A stretch of DNA of 64,000 nt, taken from the NCBI GenBank assembly GCA_944392935.1, contig CALXYI010000038.1, forward strand, positions 1-64,000, written 5' to 3'. The DNA comes from an uncultured Spirochaetaceae bacterium. GTDB taxonomy: Bacteria > Spirochaetota > Spirochaetia > Sphaerochaetales > Sphaerochaetaceae. A model generated the notes under the pieces. That model was not told the DNA's origin. It did not search any database and saw nothing but the letters and a program-made list of their open reading frames with translations. A program made the translations under genes and the position numbers. Below, piece by piece: positions 34,670-43,636 of the stretch; within the stretch, counting starts at the first letter, position 1; every line of letters begins with the position of its first letter.

Positions 34670-35188
34670 TCAGAAATTCCAGCCGATCGCGATTGCCGGA
34701 AGAGGGATTATGAAATCCCATGTCCTGGCATAGTCCCTTCCAAGCTCGCCGAGCTCCACTATGAGCCCGGTTCCGACACGCACATAGAGATTCTGCGTTA
34801 TATCGAAATCGAAATCCACGGTTCCGAAGAAATTGAGGTCCACGCCGCTCTGGCTGAATACGAACTCCGGCCCCACAGCTGCTATGAGATCGCAGCTTTC
34901 GCTTATCCTCGTCTGATAGGCATATCCGACGCTCACTCCTATCTCGGTGGAATTGCCGAATACAGGTGTGATGCCTACCATCATCCCATGGCCTTTGTGG
35001 AAATCCATATCGAGCTCGGCATCGATGAGGAACTCCGGAGTGAACTGGGTCCTCTGGTTCTCCCCTCCCGATATCGAAAGCTGGCCGTAGGTTGCCTTGC
35101 CGCCGAGCGCAAGGCTCATGTCCACCGATGCGAATACCGCCCCTGCCGCAAACGCAAGCACAAGCAGAACTGCTGCTAAACGCTTCAT
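34670..35188 (-). CDS. Predicted small outer-membrane beta-barrel protein
   Basis: A 172-residue exported protein. A clear signal peptide (MKRLAAVLLVLAFAAGAVFA) is followed by alternating amphipathic strands (MDFHKGHGMMVGITPVFG, GVSVGYAYQT, VDLNFFGTVDFDFDITQNLYVRVGTGLIVE) and a terminal Trp-Asn-Phe, typical of outer-membrane barrel insertion. The family was not recognised. It overlaps the dipeptidase gene by 4 nt and is the last of the lspA operon. Confidence 0.72.
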   Translation of the reverse strand: MKRLAAVLLVLAFAAGAVFASVDMSLALGGKATYGQLSISGGENQRTQFTPEFLIDAELDMDFHKGHGMMVGITPVFGNSTEIGVSVGYAYQTRISESCDLIAAVGPEFVFSQSGVDLNFFGTVDFDFDITQNLYVRVGTGLIVELGELGRDYARTWDFIIPLPAIAIGWNF

Positions 35189-36147
35189 ACTTCCTCCTCC
35201 GCAAATGAAAGCACTCTCTTTGCGTTACCTTCCCACATCTTATCGAGAACAGACTGGGCTATTCCACTCCTGCATAGTGCATCACGGAGCAGATAGAGCC
35301 TGTCAGGAGATGGTATCTCAAGCTTGCCGCTGATGCCGTCGAAATCCGTGCCGATGGCAAGCGCATCCTCCCCTGCAGTCCTGTATATATGCATCGTATG
35401 CCGCACCATATCGCTGATTGCACTGACTGCATCCGCGTCATCCGCTGAAGCACCATCACGGAGGAATGCGGGACACAGGTTCAGTCCTGCGATGCCGCCG
35501 TTATCCGCAAGCATCCTGAGCTCATCATCGGTGAGGTTGCGAGGCACATCGGTGACAGACCTGGCATTGGAATGGGTTGCGATGAACGGCCCCTCAGCAT
35601 AGCGCGCGACATCCATGAATCCCCCGTCGCTCAGATGCGACACATCGACTATCATCCCGAGCCGTCCGCATTCCCTGACGGCCTCTATGCCCTTCTCCTT
35701 GAGCCCCTTCCGCATTGCATCGGGATCGCGCGAGTTGGGATACCCGAGCTCATTCTCCCAGTTCCAGGTCAATCCGAAGATCCTCACGCCCCAGCTCCGG
35801 AGGATGGAAAGCCTGGAGATATCCCCTTCTATGGCACCGCCTTCCTCCGTAGTGAGGATCGCATGGACTCCGCCATCAAGATCCCGGACATGCCTCATGA
35901 GCGGAATCGCGGCCTTTTCCGTCTCTGATATGAATCTCTCATGAAGCGCATTCAGGATCTCCCATGGGGATTCACCCCGGTGGGCAGCTGGCACGAGATC
36001 ATGCATAGGCGTGAAGAGCGCGAAGCACTGCCCTGTCACGCCTCCCCTCTCAAGGCTGTCCTTGTCTATGCTGAGGCTGTTGGAGATGAGCGAGCCATGC
36101 CCGTCCCTCCACAGCGAATAGATGGTGTCGGAATGGAGATCGATCAT
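35185..36147 (-). CDS. Membrane dipeptidase-family (M19) hydrolase
   Basis: A 320-residue zinc dipeptidase of the renal dipeptidase family. Metal and active-site residues are in DLHSDT, LTTEEGGAIEGD, DVSHLSDGGF and THSNARS, plus the late GTDFDGI. No signal peptide is visible, so it is probably cytoplasmic; the family cleaves dipeptides, including D-amino-acid-containing ones. Overlaps both neighbours by 4 nt. Confidence 0.9.
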   Translation of the reverse strand: MIDLHSDTIYSLWRDGHGSLISNSLSIDKDSLERGGVTGQCFALFTPMHDLVPAAHRGESPWEILNALHERFISETEKAAIPLMRHVRDLDGGVHAILTTEEGGAIEGDISRLSILRSWGVRIFGLTWNWENELGYPNSRDPDAMRKGLKEKGIEAVRECGRLGMIVDVSHLSDGGFMDVARYAEGPFIATHSNARSVTDVPRNLTDDELRMLADNGGIAGLNLCPAFLRDGASADDADAVSAISDMVRHTMHIYRTAGEDALAIGTDFDGISGKLEIPSPDRLYLLRDALCRSGIAQSVLDKMWEGNAKRVLSFAEEEV

Positions 36148-37112
36148 CTTCTCTTCCCCAGAAGGAGGCCAAGTGACTCCTTCCTCAGCGGGAAGCGCTT
36201 GTCAGGATAGCCTTCCGCAGAATAGTAGCAGTACCAGGTCTCCTCATTCTCCTTGTATCTCGCATCGCACGATGTGATCGAGCCGGAGGCCCATCCTTCA
36301 TCCGATGTCGTCTGTATGATCTCCCCGTCGCTGAATGCGATGCCATCCGTGCTCCGCATGATGATCATCACCGATCCGGTCCTCCTCCGATCCGGACTGT
36401 AGAAGTACGGACAGGCGATTGCAGCAAGGGCATCGGAGCATGGTATGACCCGGAATGCCCCGGCTGCGAGATTGCGGTACCGACTATCCGGTTCCGGCTT
36501 GATGACAGGCACAGCCGACAGCTCATATGGCCCTTCAGGATAGAATGAATCCGCGCACATTACATAGGCTCCTGTCCTTATCCCGGAACGCGGGATAACA
36601 GCTTCTCCCGCACCGAAATAGATGCGGTAATGGCCTTCCCACTGCAGCAGCTGCGGCCTTGAAAGCCGCCGTGGGCCGCCGCGGAATGATGAAAGGGGGA
36701 CATCATCTGAGTCTATGATCTTCCTGGGAGCTGACCAGAGGGCCAGGTCGGAGGAAGTCGAGAGCATGATGCGCGATGACCTGCTCCTCTCCCCGTTCTT
36801 GCCGTATGTCCTGCAGTGGATCTCATAGAGAAGGTAATAGACGCCTCCATTATCCCTGAATATGGAAGGTGAATGCGCATGGGGGAAAATGAGATGCTCC
36901 TCCTTCCATTCCAGTCCCGATGTCGAAGTGAAATGCACGACGCCCTTCCATGTGCTGGCGAAGAGATGCCACAGGGCATCCGGCGATTCATCAGGCAGGA
37001 GGAAGGATGGATCCGAAAGACGCGGCAGCAGGCTGTTCCCGGTAGCTATCGGCTCATCATTGAAGGAGAACCAGTATGTATCATCGAATGTGCTTACCGG
37101 AAGGAACCGCAA
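36144..37112 (-). CDS. Five-bladed beta-propeller glycoside-hydrolase-like protein
   Basis: A 322-residue protein with repeating strand blocks and motifs of the GH43/GH32-like propeller superfamily: LSDPSFLLPD, HAHSPSIFRDNGGVYYLLYE, YRIYFGAGEA and EETWYCYYSAEGY. The catalytic residues cannot be assigned with confidence. I place the start at a TTG (37112) because GGGAGGAG lies 5 nt upstream and an ATG start would run back into the previous gene. No signal peptide. Confidence 0.68.
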   Translation of the reverse strand: MRFLPVSTFDDTYWFSFNDEPIATGNSLLPRLSDPSFLLPDESPDALWHLFASTWKGVVHFTSTSGLEWKEEHLIFPHAHSPSIFRDNGGVYYLLYEIHCRTYGKNGERSRSSRIMLSTSSDLALWSAPRKIIDSDDVPLSSFRGGPRRLSRPQLLQWEGHYRIYFGAGEAVIPRSGIRTGAYVMCADSFYPEGPYELSAVPVIKPEPDSRYRNLAAGAFRVIPCSDALAAIACPYFYSPDRRRTGSVMIIMRSTDGIAFSDGEIIQTTSDEGWASGSITSCDARYKENEETWYCYYSAEGYPDKRFPLRKESLGLLLGKRR

Positions 37113-37114
37113 TG

Positions 37115-37417
37115 CTACTCCTCCCGTCTTGCCCTGCGCCGGCCCTTGCCGAAGAGCGGATCGAGCTTGCTCTCCAGATCGAATCTGATGATCACCCATC
37201 GCGCCAGACGCGAATAGACGAAGAACGATCCGAAGAGGGAAGCCACGATAAGCAGCATCATGATCACCATCGCCATCGATGATTCCGCTATCGACGGAAC
37301 CAGATGCACAAGCAGGGCGAAGACTCCCATCGCCAAAGCCATGAAGGTCATCAGGAGCAGCAGGTTCACCACTGTCGCGACGAGTATATATATCACTGAG
37401 TTAAGCTTCTTGTTCAT
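37115..37417 (-). CDS. Small two-span membrane protein
   Basis: A 100-residue protein with two long hydrophobic helices (about 8-40 and 46-68) and a very basic C-terminus (GKGRRRARREE) facing the cytoplasm. Function unknown. It overlaps lspA by 17 nt and precedes the propeller gene by 2 nt, so its position in the lspA operon is tight; a link to lipoprotein or envelope maturation is possible. Confidence 0.65.
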   Translation of the reverse strand: MNKKLNSVIYILVATVVNLLLLMTFMALAMGVFALLVHLVPSIAESSMAMVIMMLLIVASLFGSFFVYSRLARWVIIRFDLESKLDPLFGKGRRRARREE

Positions 37418-37931
37418 TCTTCCTGATCCTCTCTGAAAGCAGTATGCCTATGATAAGCAGTATAACCGAAATGACGACCGCAGCATCTGCGATATTGTAT
37501 GTAGGGAACCTCTCCATTCCGAACCAGCCGTAATTGTCCGTGGAGATCCAGTCGACGACCCGCAGCGAGCGGAAGATCCTGTCGATTATATTCCCCACCC
37601 CGCCTCCGACGATTCCGGCAAGGCACCATTTCTGAGCGCGGGTGAATTCCCTGTCCATCTTCCTGGAGGCTATGGCCGCGGAGAGCAGTATCATGAGCGC
37701 AAGCGGCAGGAGGATGAAGAATATGTGCTTTATCCAAACAGGAAGATCCGAACCGAGGGAGAATGCCACGGCATCATTGCGCACATGGCAGATCCAGAGG
37801 AAATCCCCGAACAGCCGGCACGCGATGCTCCCTTCAGGGATGAAATGCACGACAAGGGCCTTGGATATCTGGTCCAGGGCTATTATCACCGCGGAAAGGA
37901 TGAAGGGCTGGTATCGTCTTCCGTCTTTCAA
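37401..37931 (-). CDS. lspA: Signal peptidase II (prolipoprotein signal peptidase)
   Basis: A 176-residue inner-membrane aspartic protease that cleaves lipoprotein signal peptides before the lipidated Cys. Four helices are visible. The two active-site regions read VRNDAVAFSLG (canonical VxNxGxAF) and YNIADAAVVISV (canonical FNxADxxI); both catalytic Asp are present, although the first motif is atypical (NDAVA instead of NTGAA). The start is placed at TTG 37931, whose bases overlap the nif3 stop (TTGA); no ATG fits. Confidence 0.85.
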   Translation of the reverse strand: MKDGRRYQPFILSAVIIALDQISKALVVHFIPEGSIACRLFGDFLWICHVRNDAVAFSLGSDLPVWIKHIFFILLPLALMILLSAAIASRKMDREFTRAQKWCLAGIVGGGVGNIIDRIFRSLRVVDWISTDNYGWFGMERFPTYNIADAAVVISVILLIIGILLSERIRKNEQEA

Positions 37932-38686
37932 AGCCCTGTCTCCGCATCGATGAAGAACGAAGGGATGCCCCATTCCTTCTCCGTCATCCTCATGAGGGCC
38001 CTTACCCCGAACACCTCGCTCCTGTAATGGCCGCCTGCAAGGAAGTTGATCCCGTTCTCTCGGACAGTGCTGTATATCTCATGCGGCGCAGTGCCCGTGA
38101 TGAAGAGATCCAGGCCTTCCCTTATGGCCTGGTCCACATCCTCGCCGCCGCCTCCGGAGATGATCCCCACGGTCTCGACCATATCACGTCCGGCCTTGAT
38201 GATCCTCATTCCCGACTCTTCCGAGAAACCAAGTATCCTGGCGACTTCAGGGACCGTCATCGGGAACGGGAGGCTGCCTTTGAAGCCTATCCTGATGCCT
38301 TTGTAGTCACCGAACGGATCATAGCCCTTCATGCCGAGCGCTATCGCCATCTGCGCATTGTTTCCGTATACCGGATGCGCATCGAGGGGAAGATGGACAG
38401 CCAGAAGCATGAGACCAGCATCGAGGGCTCTCTTCACGCGTCGGTAATGGGATCCCGTGATGGCTATCGGGGAACCCCAGAAAAGCCCGTGATGCACGAC
38501 CAGGATATCAGCGCCGCCCTCCACAGCCGCCTCTATCGTGTCATACGAGGCATCGACTGCGAACGCTGCCTTCTGAAGCTCCCTGTCAGGAGCGCCTATC
38601 TGCACACCGTTGAGCGAGATATCGAACGGGAACGATGCCACGTCCAGACGCCTGATGATCTCCTCTGCGTATTCTCTTGCAAGCAT
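37928..38686 (-). CDS. Nif3-like dinuclear metal centre protein (NIF3/YbgI family)
   Basis: A 252-residue protein of the YbgI/NIF3 family, previously linked to GTP cyclohydrolase I type 2. Metal-binding His/Asp residues lie in LVVHHGLFWG (about residue 63), AVHLPLDAH and FLAGGHYRSEVFGVRAL. The function in bacteria is uncertain. ATG 38686 gives the usual length. It is the first gene of the operon and its stop overlaps the lspA start. Confidence 0.88.
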   Translation of the reverse strand: MLAREYAEEIIRRLDVASFPFDISLNGVQIGAPDRELQKAAFAVDASYDTIEAAVEGGADILVVHHGLFWGSPIAITGSHYRRVKRALDAGLMLLAVHLPLDAHPVYGNNAQMAIALGMKGYDPFGDYKGIRIGFKGSLPFPMTVPEVARILGFSEESGMRIIKAGRDMVETVGIISGGGGEDVDQAIREGLDLFITGTAPHEIYSTVRENGINFLAGGHYRSEVFGVRALMRMTEKEWGIPSFFIDAETGL

Positions 38687-38739
38687 GGGAGAAGTATAAT
38701 CCGTTTGACATGAAATAATCCACAACATACACTTCCCCT

Positions 38740-40626
38740 GTGATCAGGGAACTCAGGACAGAGGAGCTGCGGCTCACGATGCCGGAAGCGCCATTTCCAT
38801 CGATAGGAAGCGGGATGGATATCGTCGGGCAGGAGAAGGCCATAAGCCTTCTTTCGCTGGGGCTTGCCATGGACAGGGCCGGGTACAATATCTATCTCTC
38901 GGGCGATGATGGCTCAGGGCGCCTCTCCGCGGTGATGAAGGAGATAAGGCAGATAGAGGGAGATACCTCGGTCCTCCGCGATGCCGCCTACGTCTGGTCA
39001 GGTTCCGGCTCACGCATAAAGCTGCTGCTGTTCGGGAAGGGCGAGGCCGCAGCCTTCCAGAATGATCTCGAGGATTACGGCAAGGGAAGCCTCAGCGAAG
39101 CCGGGCTCCACGCGAGATGGCACCGCGACGACATTGCATCATTCGTATCCATGCTTCCGCCCTACAGCGAGATGCCCGAGGCATACCGGCTCAACATAGT
39201 GCTGGATCATGGCAGGTCGGTACGCCGGCCAGCGATAATCGAATCGCATCCATCGCATCAGTCGCTTTTCGGGACAGCGGAACGTTCACGGTTCCCGCAC
39301 CTCTCGGTACGCCTTGGCTCGTACCAGGAAGCGGCAGGCGGCTTCCTGATAATGGATGCCGAGGAGATAACCGGTGATGAGGCGCTGTGGAAGACGCTCA
39401 AGCGCTATCTCGAGATGACGGAGCGGGCCATGGCCTCGACCGCAGTGCCCGGGGAGATGATAAACTCAGTGCGTCCTTCCCCTATCCCGATACTGACGAA
39501 GGTGATACTCATCGGCACGGAGGACACATACTCGAAGCTCATCGATAAGGATGGGAAATTCGCCCACTATTTCAGGATCGCCCCGGAATTCGACTACACG
39601 ATGCCCAGAAGCGAGGAGAACATGAGGGGAACGGTAAGCTTCCTGAAGACAATCGGAAACGCATTCCTGGAAGCGGATGACTCCGCATATGCCTCGCTTC
39701 TCAGATACTCCTCATGGCTTGCCGAGAACAGGGACCGGCTCACTACGGAGCTCTCGCTTCTCGGCGATCTCCTGGGAGAGGCCAACCTCCTTGCGGAAAG
39801 CAGAGGAAGGGATTCCATCTCCGGGCAGGATGTGGACGAGGCCATCAGCAGGCGCCAGTGGCATGCCTCGGTATCAGAGGAGAGCATAAACAACGAGATA
39901 CGGACAGGGGAGATGGTCATCGCCCTCACAGGCTCCAAGGTCGGGATAGTCAATGGTCTTGCAGTCATGGACAGAGGAGCCTCATCCTTCGGGACACCTG
40001 CAGTCATCTCGGCAACCGTCGCCCCAGGCAGCGAAGGGATAGTGAACATAGAGCACGAAGCAGGGCTTTCCGGAGGCATCCATGACAAGGGGCTGCTGAT
40101 CCTCGAAGGATATCTCAGGCATCGCTACGCACGGACTTTCCCCCTATCGCTCTATGCGGGCATCTGCTTCGAGCAGAGCTATGCTGAGGTGGATGGCGAC
40201 AGTGCGTCGCTCGGGGAGCTGTATGCCCTGCTCTCCGCGATATCGGAAGTCCCGCTCAGGCAGGACATAGCAGTGACAGGCTCCGTAAGCCAGATGGGAG
40301 CGCTCCTTCCCGTAGGAGGGATAAACGAGAAGATCCAGGGATTCTTCAATGCATGCTCTGTCTCTGGCCTCACAGGCACGCAGGGTGTCATGATACCTGT
40401 GCAGAACATATCATCCCTGATACTTCCTGCGGCGATCGAGGAAGCCATGGACAGGAAGATGTTCCATATCTGGGCGATATCCGAAGTGGATGAAGGAGCA
40501 GAGCTGCTGACGGGAATCAGAAGCGGCCAGAGGGACAGGAAAGGCGCATTCCCGCCTGTCTCATTCAACAGGCGCGTGGAGGATGGCCTCAGGAACCTCT
40601 GGCGTTACAGCCAGGAGAAAGGCTGA
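38740..40626 (+). CDS. Lon-like (LonB-type) ATP-dependent protease
   Basis: A 628-residue protein with an N-terminal AAA-like region, ISGQDVDEAISRR in a sensor/lid helix, and a C-terminal S16 Lon protease domain (about 380-590). The catalytic Ser is in EVDGDSASLGE (canonical DGDSAS) and the Lys in GGINEKIQGFF. The Walker A region reads LSGDDGSGRLS: the lysine is replaced by Arg, so ATP use is doubtful. No substrate-binding N-domain of classical Lon is seen. Start is GTG at 38740 with no obvious Shine-Dalgarno. It is divergent from nif3. Confidence 0.85.
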   Translation: MIRELRTEELRLTMPEAPFPSIGSGMDIVGQEKAISLLSLGLAMDRAGYNIYLSGDDGSGRLSAVMKEIRQIEGDTSVLRDAAYVWSGSGSRIKLLLFGKGEAAAFQNDLEDYGKGSLSEAGLHARWHRDDIASFVSMLPPYSEMPEAYRLNIVLDHGRSVRRPAIIESHPSHQSLFGTAERSRFPHLSVRLGSYQEAAGGFLIMDAEEITGDEALWKTLKRYLEMTERAMASTAVPGEMINSVRPSPIPILTKVILIGTEDTYSKLIDKDGKFAHYFRIAPEFDYTMPRSEENMRGTVSFLKTIGNAFLEADDSAYASLLRYSSWLAENRDRLTTELSLLGDLLGEANLLAESRGRDSISGQDVDEAISRRQWHASVSEESINNEIRTGEMVIALTGSKVGIVNGLAVMDRGASSFGTPAVISATVAPGSEGIVNIEHEAGLSGGIHDKGLLILEGYLRHRYARTFPLSLYAGICFEQSYAEVDGDSASLGELYALLSAISEVPLRQDIAVTGSVSQMGALLPVGGINEKIQGFFNACSVSGLTGTQGVMIPVQNISSLILPAAIEEAMDRKMFHIWAISEVDEGAELLTGIRSGQRDRKGAFPPVSFNRRVEDGLRNLWRYSQEKG

Positions 40627-41406
40627 TCATCCGCCCTTTTCCGAAGCGATATCCCTGGCTGCATTCCTGAGAAGGCTGACTGCTGAATCCATATTCTCCT
40701 GACTCTGATAGAAATCAATCTGCCCGGTGATTCCGAGAGCTGCCGGGACCGAACCATCCTGAAGCTTTATCGGGACGGCCAGGCATCCTATGCCGATGGC
40801 ATATTCCTCGATATCGATCGAGAAGCCCCTGCGGCGTGCCTCTTCAAGCTGGGCAATGAGATCCGGCATGGTATCCACCGTATGGGATGTATTCTTCCTC
40901 ACAAGGGGCCAGGCTTTCCTCATGAACCGATCCACCTCCTCATCTGAATACCCGGATAGAAGCATCTTCCCGCCAGCGCTGACATTGATCGGTATCTTCT
41001 CCCCCAGCTCGGATATCACTGCGATTGCCCTGACAGGAAGCTCCTGTGCAACAACAACCGCGGCATCATACGACAGGATGCATAGCTGGCAGGCCTGCCC
41101 TGTAGAGGAAGCGATATCCTTCATGAAAGGCCGTGCTATCTCGATAAGCTCCCCCATACCCTGGGATGAGCTTGCCCAAAGGCTCACCTTCGCACCGATG
41201 ACATAAAGCTCCTCATTGCGGCGGCTCGGCCTGAGCACGTTATAGGAAGCGAGACAGCTGACAAGCCTGTATGCAGAGGCGATGGGAATCCCCAGATGCA
41301 CGGATATATCCCGGATCGTCCTGCCATCTGCACCCGAAGCGACATAATCAAGTATCTTCAGTGCCCGCTCGCATGCCGGTGGATAATTCGTATTGCTCGA
41401 CTGCAC
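40627..41406 (-). CDS. IclR family transcriptional regulator
   Basis: A 259-residue regulator: winged helix at the N-terminus (TIRDISVHLGIPIASAYRLVSCL) and the IclR effector domain with INVSAGGKMLLSGYS, IDIEEYAIGIGCLAVPI and AALGITG. It ends 146 bp downstream of the rpiB gene on the same strand and probably controls the adjacent sugar genes. The start could be GTG 41406 (preceded by AGGAGGG) or ATG 41433. Confidence 0.88.
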   Translation of the reverse strand: MQSSNTNYPPACERALKILDYVASGADGRTIRDISVHLGIPIASAYRLVSCLASYNVLRPSRRNEELYVIGAKVSLWASSSQGMGELIEIARPFMKDIASSTGQACQLCILSYDAAVVVAQELPVRAIAVISELGEKIPINVSAGGKMLLSGYSDEEVDRFMRKAWPLVRKNTSHTVDTMPDLIAQLEEARRRGFSIDIEEYAIGIGCLAVPIKLQDGSVPAALGITGQIDFYQSQENMDSAVSLLRNAARDIASEKGG

Positions 41407-41552
41407 ATTCCCTCCTGAGGCCGAATCCCGCATATCTCCGTAAGGATATCATATTCCCTGATGAATGTTCATCGCTGCAGCAAATGCATGGAAAGGGAAA
41501 CCGGGGAAAGGACCATCCCCATCCCCGGCTCTGCGTCATCATGGCGTGGAAA

Positions 41553-41993
41553 TCATCTGCGGCTCATATCATACTCAACGTAACGGCTGACCTTGGCCTC
41601 TGAAGGCGTGCCGGGCTTATACTCATATCCCAGCCATTCCCTGAGAAGACCTTCCATTACCTTCGGACCGAGCGTGAAGGCTCCGAAGCAGGCAATATTC
41701 GCATTATTGCTCTTTATGGAGCGCTCTGCTGAATATGAATCGGCAAGAAGGGCTGCATATGCGCCCTTGACCTTGTTCGCGCTGATCGTCATCCCCAGCC
41801 CCGTACCGCAGATAAGCACCCCGCGGTCAGCTTTCCCCGAGGCTACATACTCAGCGACGGCTATCGCGGTATTTGCATAGATGGGGTCATCGCTCCCGAA
41901 ATCGACGACATCATGCTTCAGGCTTTCAAGAACAGCCTTGAGATGCTCCTTTTCCTGCGTGGCGTTCGGATCACAGCCAATAGCTATCCTCAT
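41553..41993 (-). CDS. rpiB: RpiB/LacAB family sugar-phosphate isomerase
   Basis: A 146-residue isomerase of the RpiB family, which interconverts ribose 5-phosphate and ribulose 5-phosphate or related aldose/ketose phosphates. The N-terminus MRIAIGCDPNA, VLICGTGLGMTISANKVKG (active-site Cys and phosphate loop) and RSIKSNNANIACFGAFTLG are conserved. In erythritol pathways RpiB homologues isomerise erythrulose 4-phosphate, and the adjacent DhaL/DhaK support a tetrose role here. Overlaps dhaL (ATGA). Confidence 0.88.
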   Translation of the reverse strand: MRIAIGCDPNATQEKEHLKAVLESLKHDVVDFGSDDPIYANTAIAVAEYVASGKADRGVLICGTGLGMTISANKVKGAYAALLADSYSAERSIKSNNANIACFGAFTLGPKVMEGLLREWLGYEYKPGTPSEAKVSRYVEYDMSRR

Positions 41994-42634
41994 TCCGTCA
42001 CCTCCAGAAGGCTGCAGATTCCGTCGGCCATGGCCTGGAGTATGATGCAGCATGATACGGAGCCGGCATCCAGGACACCCCTGCTCCTTTCTCCAAGGCG
42101 GCTGGATCTGCCGTATTTCGCAACAAGATCCTTCGTCGAGTTCATCCCATCCTCCGCCGCCTTCCTGAACACCTTAAGGGAGGCGGCGAAGTCTGAGGAT
42201 GAGGAGGAAAGGCTTTCCACGGCAGGCGAGAGCGTATCGACAAGAGTCTTGTCGCCCACACGGGCATCGATGATATCGAAGAGCTCGCTCTCTGCATCCT
42301 GCAATGCTTTTGCGAGGCTTTCCCTATCTATCGTCTCAAGGCCATCGAGGGAATCCCCCATAGCGATGAAGATCGTGCCGTAGATCGGCCCCATGGAGCC
42401 GCCGATCTCGGTCAGCAGGACATTCCCAAGTTCGGAAAGCCCTTCGGAGAAGGCAATCTGCTTTCCCTCTATCCGCTCCCCGAAGATCGTGAAGCCCTTA
42501 TTCATATTCATGCCATGGTCGCCATCACCGATTAGGCCGTCGACATCTCCCAGATAAACCTTGTTCTCCTGTATGGCGGATACCATCTTCATAAGAACAG
42601 GATATCCGTCGGCATTCCTGAATGATTCCTTCAT
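41990..42634 (-). CDS. dhaL: Dihydroxyacetone-kinase-type ATP-binding subunit DhaL
   Basis: A 214-residue ATP/Mg-binding domain of the DhaL family: GDGDHGMNMNKGF holds the Asp that bind Mg-ATP, then GGSMGPIYG and SRLGERSRGVLDAGS. It phosphorylates the substrate held by DhaK. Because both the kinase domain and the K domain are separate proteins and no PTS-type DhaM is present, it is uncertain whether ATP or a PTS donor is used; ATP is more likely for this motif set. Overlaps dhaK by 4 nt. Confidence 0.88.
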   Translation of the reverse strand: MKESFRNADGYPVLMKMVSAIQENKVYLGDVDGLIGDGDHGMNMNKGFTIFGERIEGKQIAFSEGLSELGNVLLTEIGGSMGPIYGTIFIAMGDSLDGLETIDRESLAKALQDAESELFDIIDARVGDKTLVDTLSPAVESLSSSSSDFAASLKVFRKAAEDGMNSTKDLVAKYGRSSRLGERSRGVLDAGSVSCCIILQAMADGICSLLEVTE

Positions 42635-43626
42635 CTTTTCCTCATCCCCACGCTATAGCACGGCTTGTCATACAATGCGGCAAGATCCTGATCCAGCTTC
42701 ATGATGCTGAGGGTCACTCCCATCATCTCAAGGGAAGTGAAGTAATTGCCCACAAGCGCATCATGGATGCGGATTCCCTTTCCGGAAAGGATCTTCTGGA
42801 CTTCGCCATAGAGCACATAGAGCTCCATAAGCGGAGTGGCACCCAGTCCGGAGACAAGCACGACGACATCATCGCCCTCTCCTATCTCGATATCACCGAG
42901 GATCAGCGAGCACATGCGCTTAGCCATATCGGCAGCGCTTTCGAGTGGAAGGACCTCGATTCCAGGCTCGCCATGATGGCCTATGCCGACTTCCATCGTC
43001 CCATCCTTTATCTCGAAATTCGGATGGCCGACAGCAGGGAGCGTGCAGGGAGTCAGGCCTATGCCTATGCTTCTCGTGCTGTCGATTGCCTTCTGTGCGG
43101 CAGCTATGACACCATCAAGATCCCTTCCTTCAGCAGAAGCAGCACCGGCTATCTTCCACATCAGGATCTCGCCGGCGACCCCCCTTCTCTTCTCCTTCTG
43201 GTCAGCCGGTGCGGAAGCGACATCATCATTCGCAACCACCGTGCGGACCTCCAGTCCTTCCTTCTCTGCCTTCTTCACCGCCATGCGGACATTCATGTTG
43301 TCCCCGGAGTAATTGCCGTAGAGGCAGGCAACTCCCTTTCCCCCGTCAGCGGCCTTGAAGGCATCATGGAATGCAACCGCAGTCGGTGACGAGAAGATCT
43401 CGCCGACAGCAACTGCATCGCACATGTTCTTCCCGAGATAACCGATGAACGCAGGCTTATGACCGGATCCGCCGCCAGTGACGATTCCTACCCTCCCGGA
43501 AACCGGTTCAACGCTCTTGATCACCCTGGGATTCGCTGTCCTCTCGACGATGTCAGCATGGGCTGATACGAAACCATCCACCATCTCATCGACTATATTG
43601 TCAGGATTATTGAGGATTCTCTGCAT
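42631..43626 (-). CDS. dhaK: Dihydroxyacetone-kinase-type substrate subunit DhaK
   Basis: A 331-residue DhaK domain that binds ketotriose or ketotetrose substrates covalently through an active-site His. The substrate region shows GGGSGHKPAFIGYLG, EIFSSPTA, LYGNYSGDNMN and GIGHHGEPG (catalytic His). ATG 43626 is chosen over an upstream start. Neighbours (RpiB, FucI-like) suggest a tetrulose-type substrate rather than dihydroxyacetone itself; this is inference. Confidence 0.88.
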   Translation of the reverse strand: MQRILNNPDNIVDEMVDGFVSAHADIVERTANPRVIKSVEPVSGRVGIVTGGGSGHKPAFIGYLGKNMCDAVAVGEIFSSPTAVAFHDAFKAADGGKGVACLYGNYSGDNMNVRMAVKKAEKEGLEVRTVVANDDVASAPADQKEKRRGVAGEILMWKIAGAASAEGRDLDGVIAAAQKAIDSTRSIGIGLTPCTLPAVGHPNFEIKDGTMEVGIGHHGEPGIEVLPLESAADMAKRMCSLILGDIEIGEGDDVVVLVSGLGATPLMELYVLYGEVQKILSGKGIRIHDALVGNYFTSLEMMGVTLSIMKLDQDLAALYDKPCYSVGMRKR

Positions 43627-43636
43627 ATTGCCTCCC

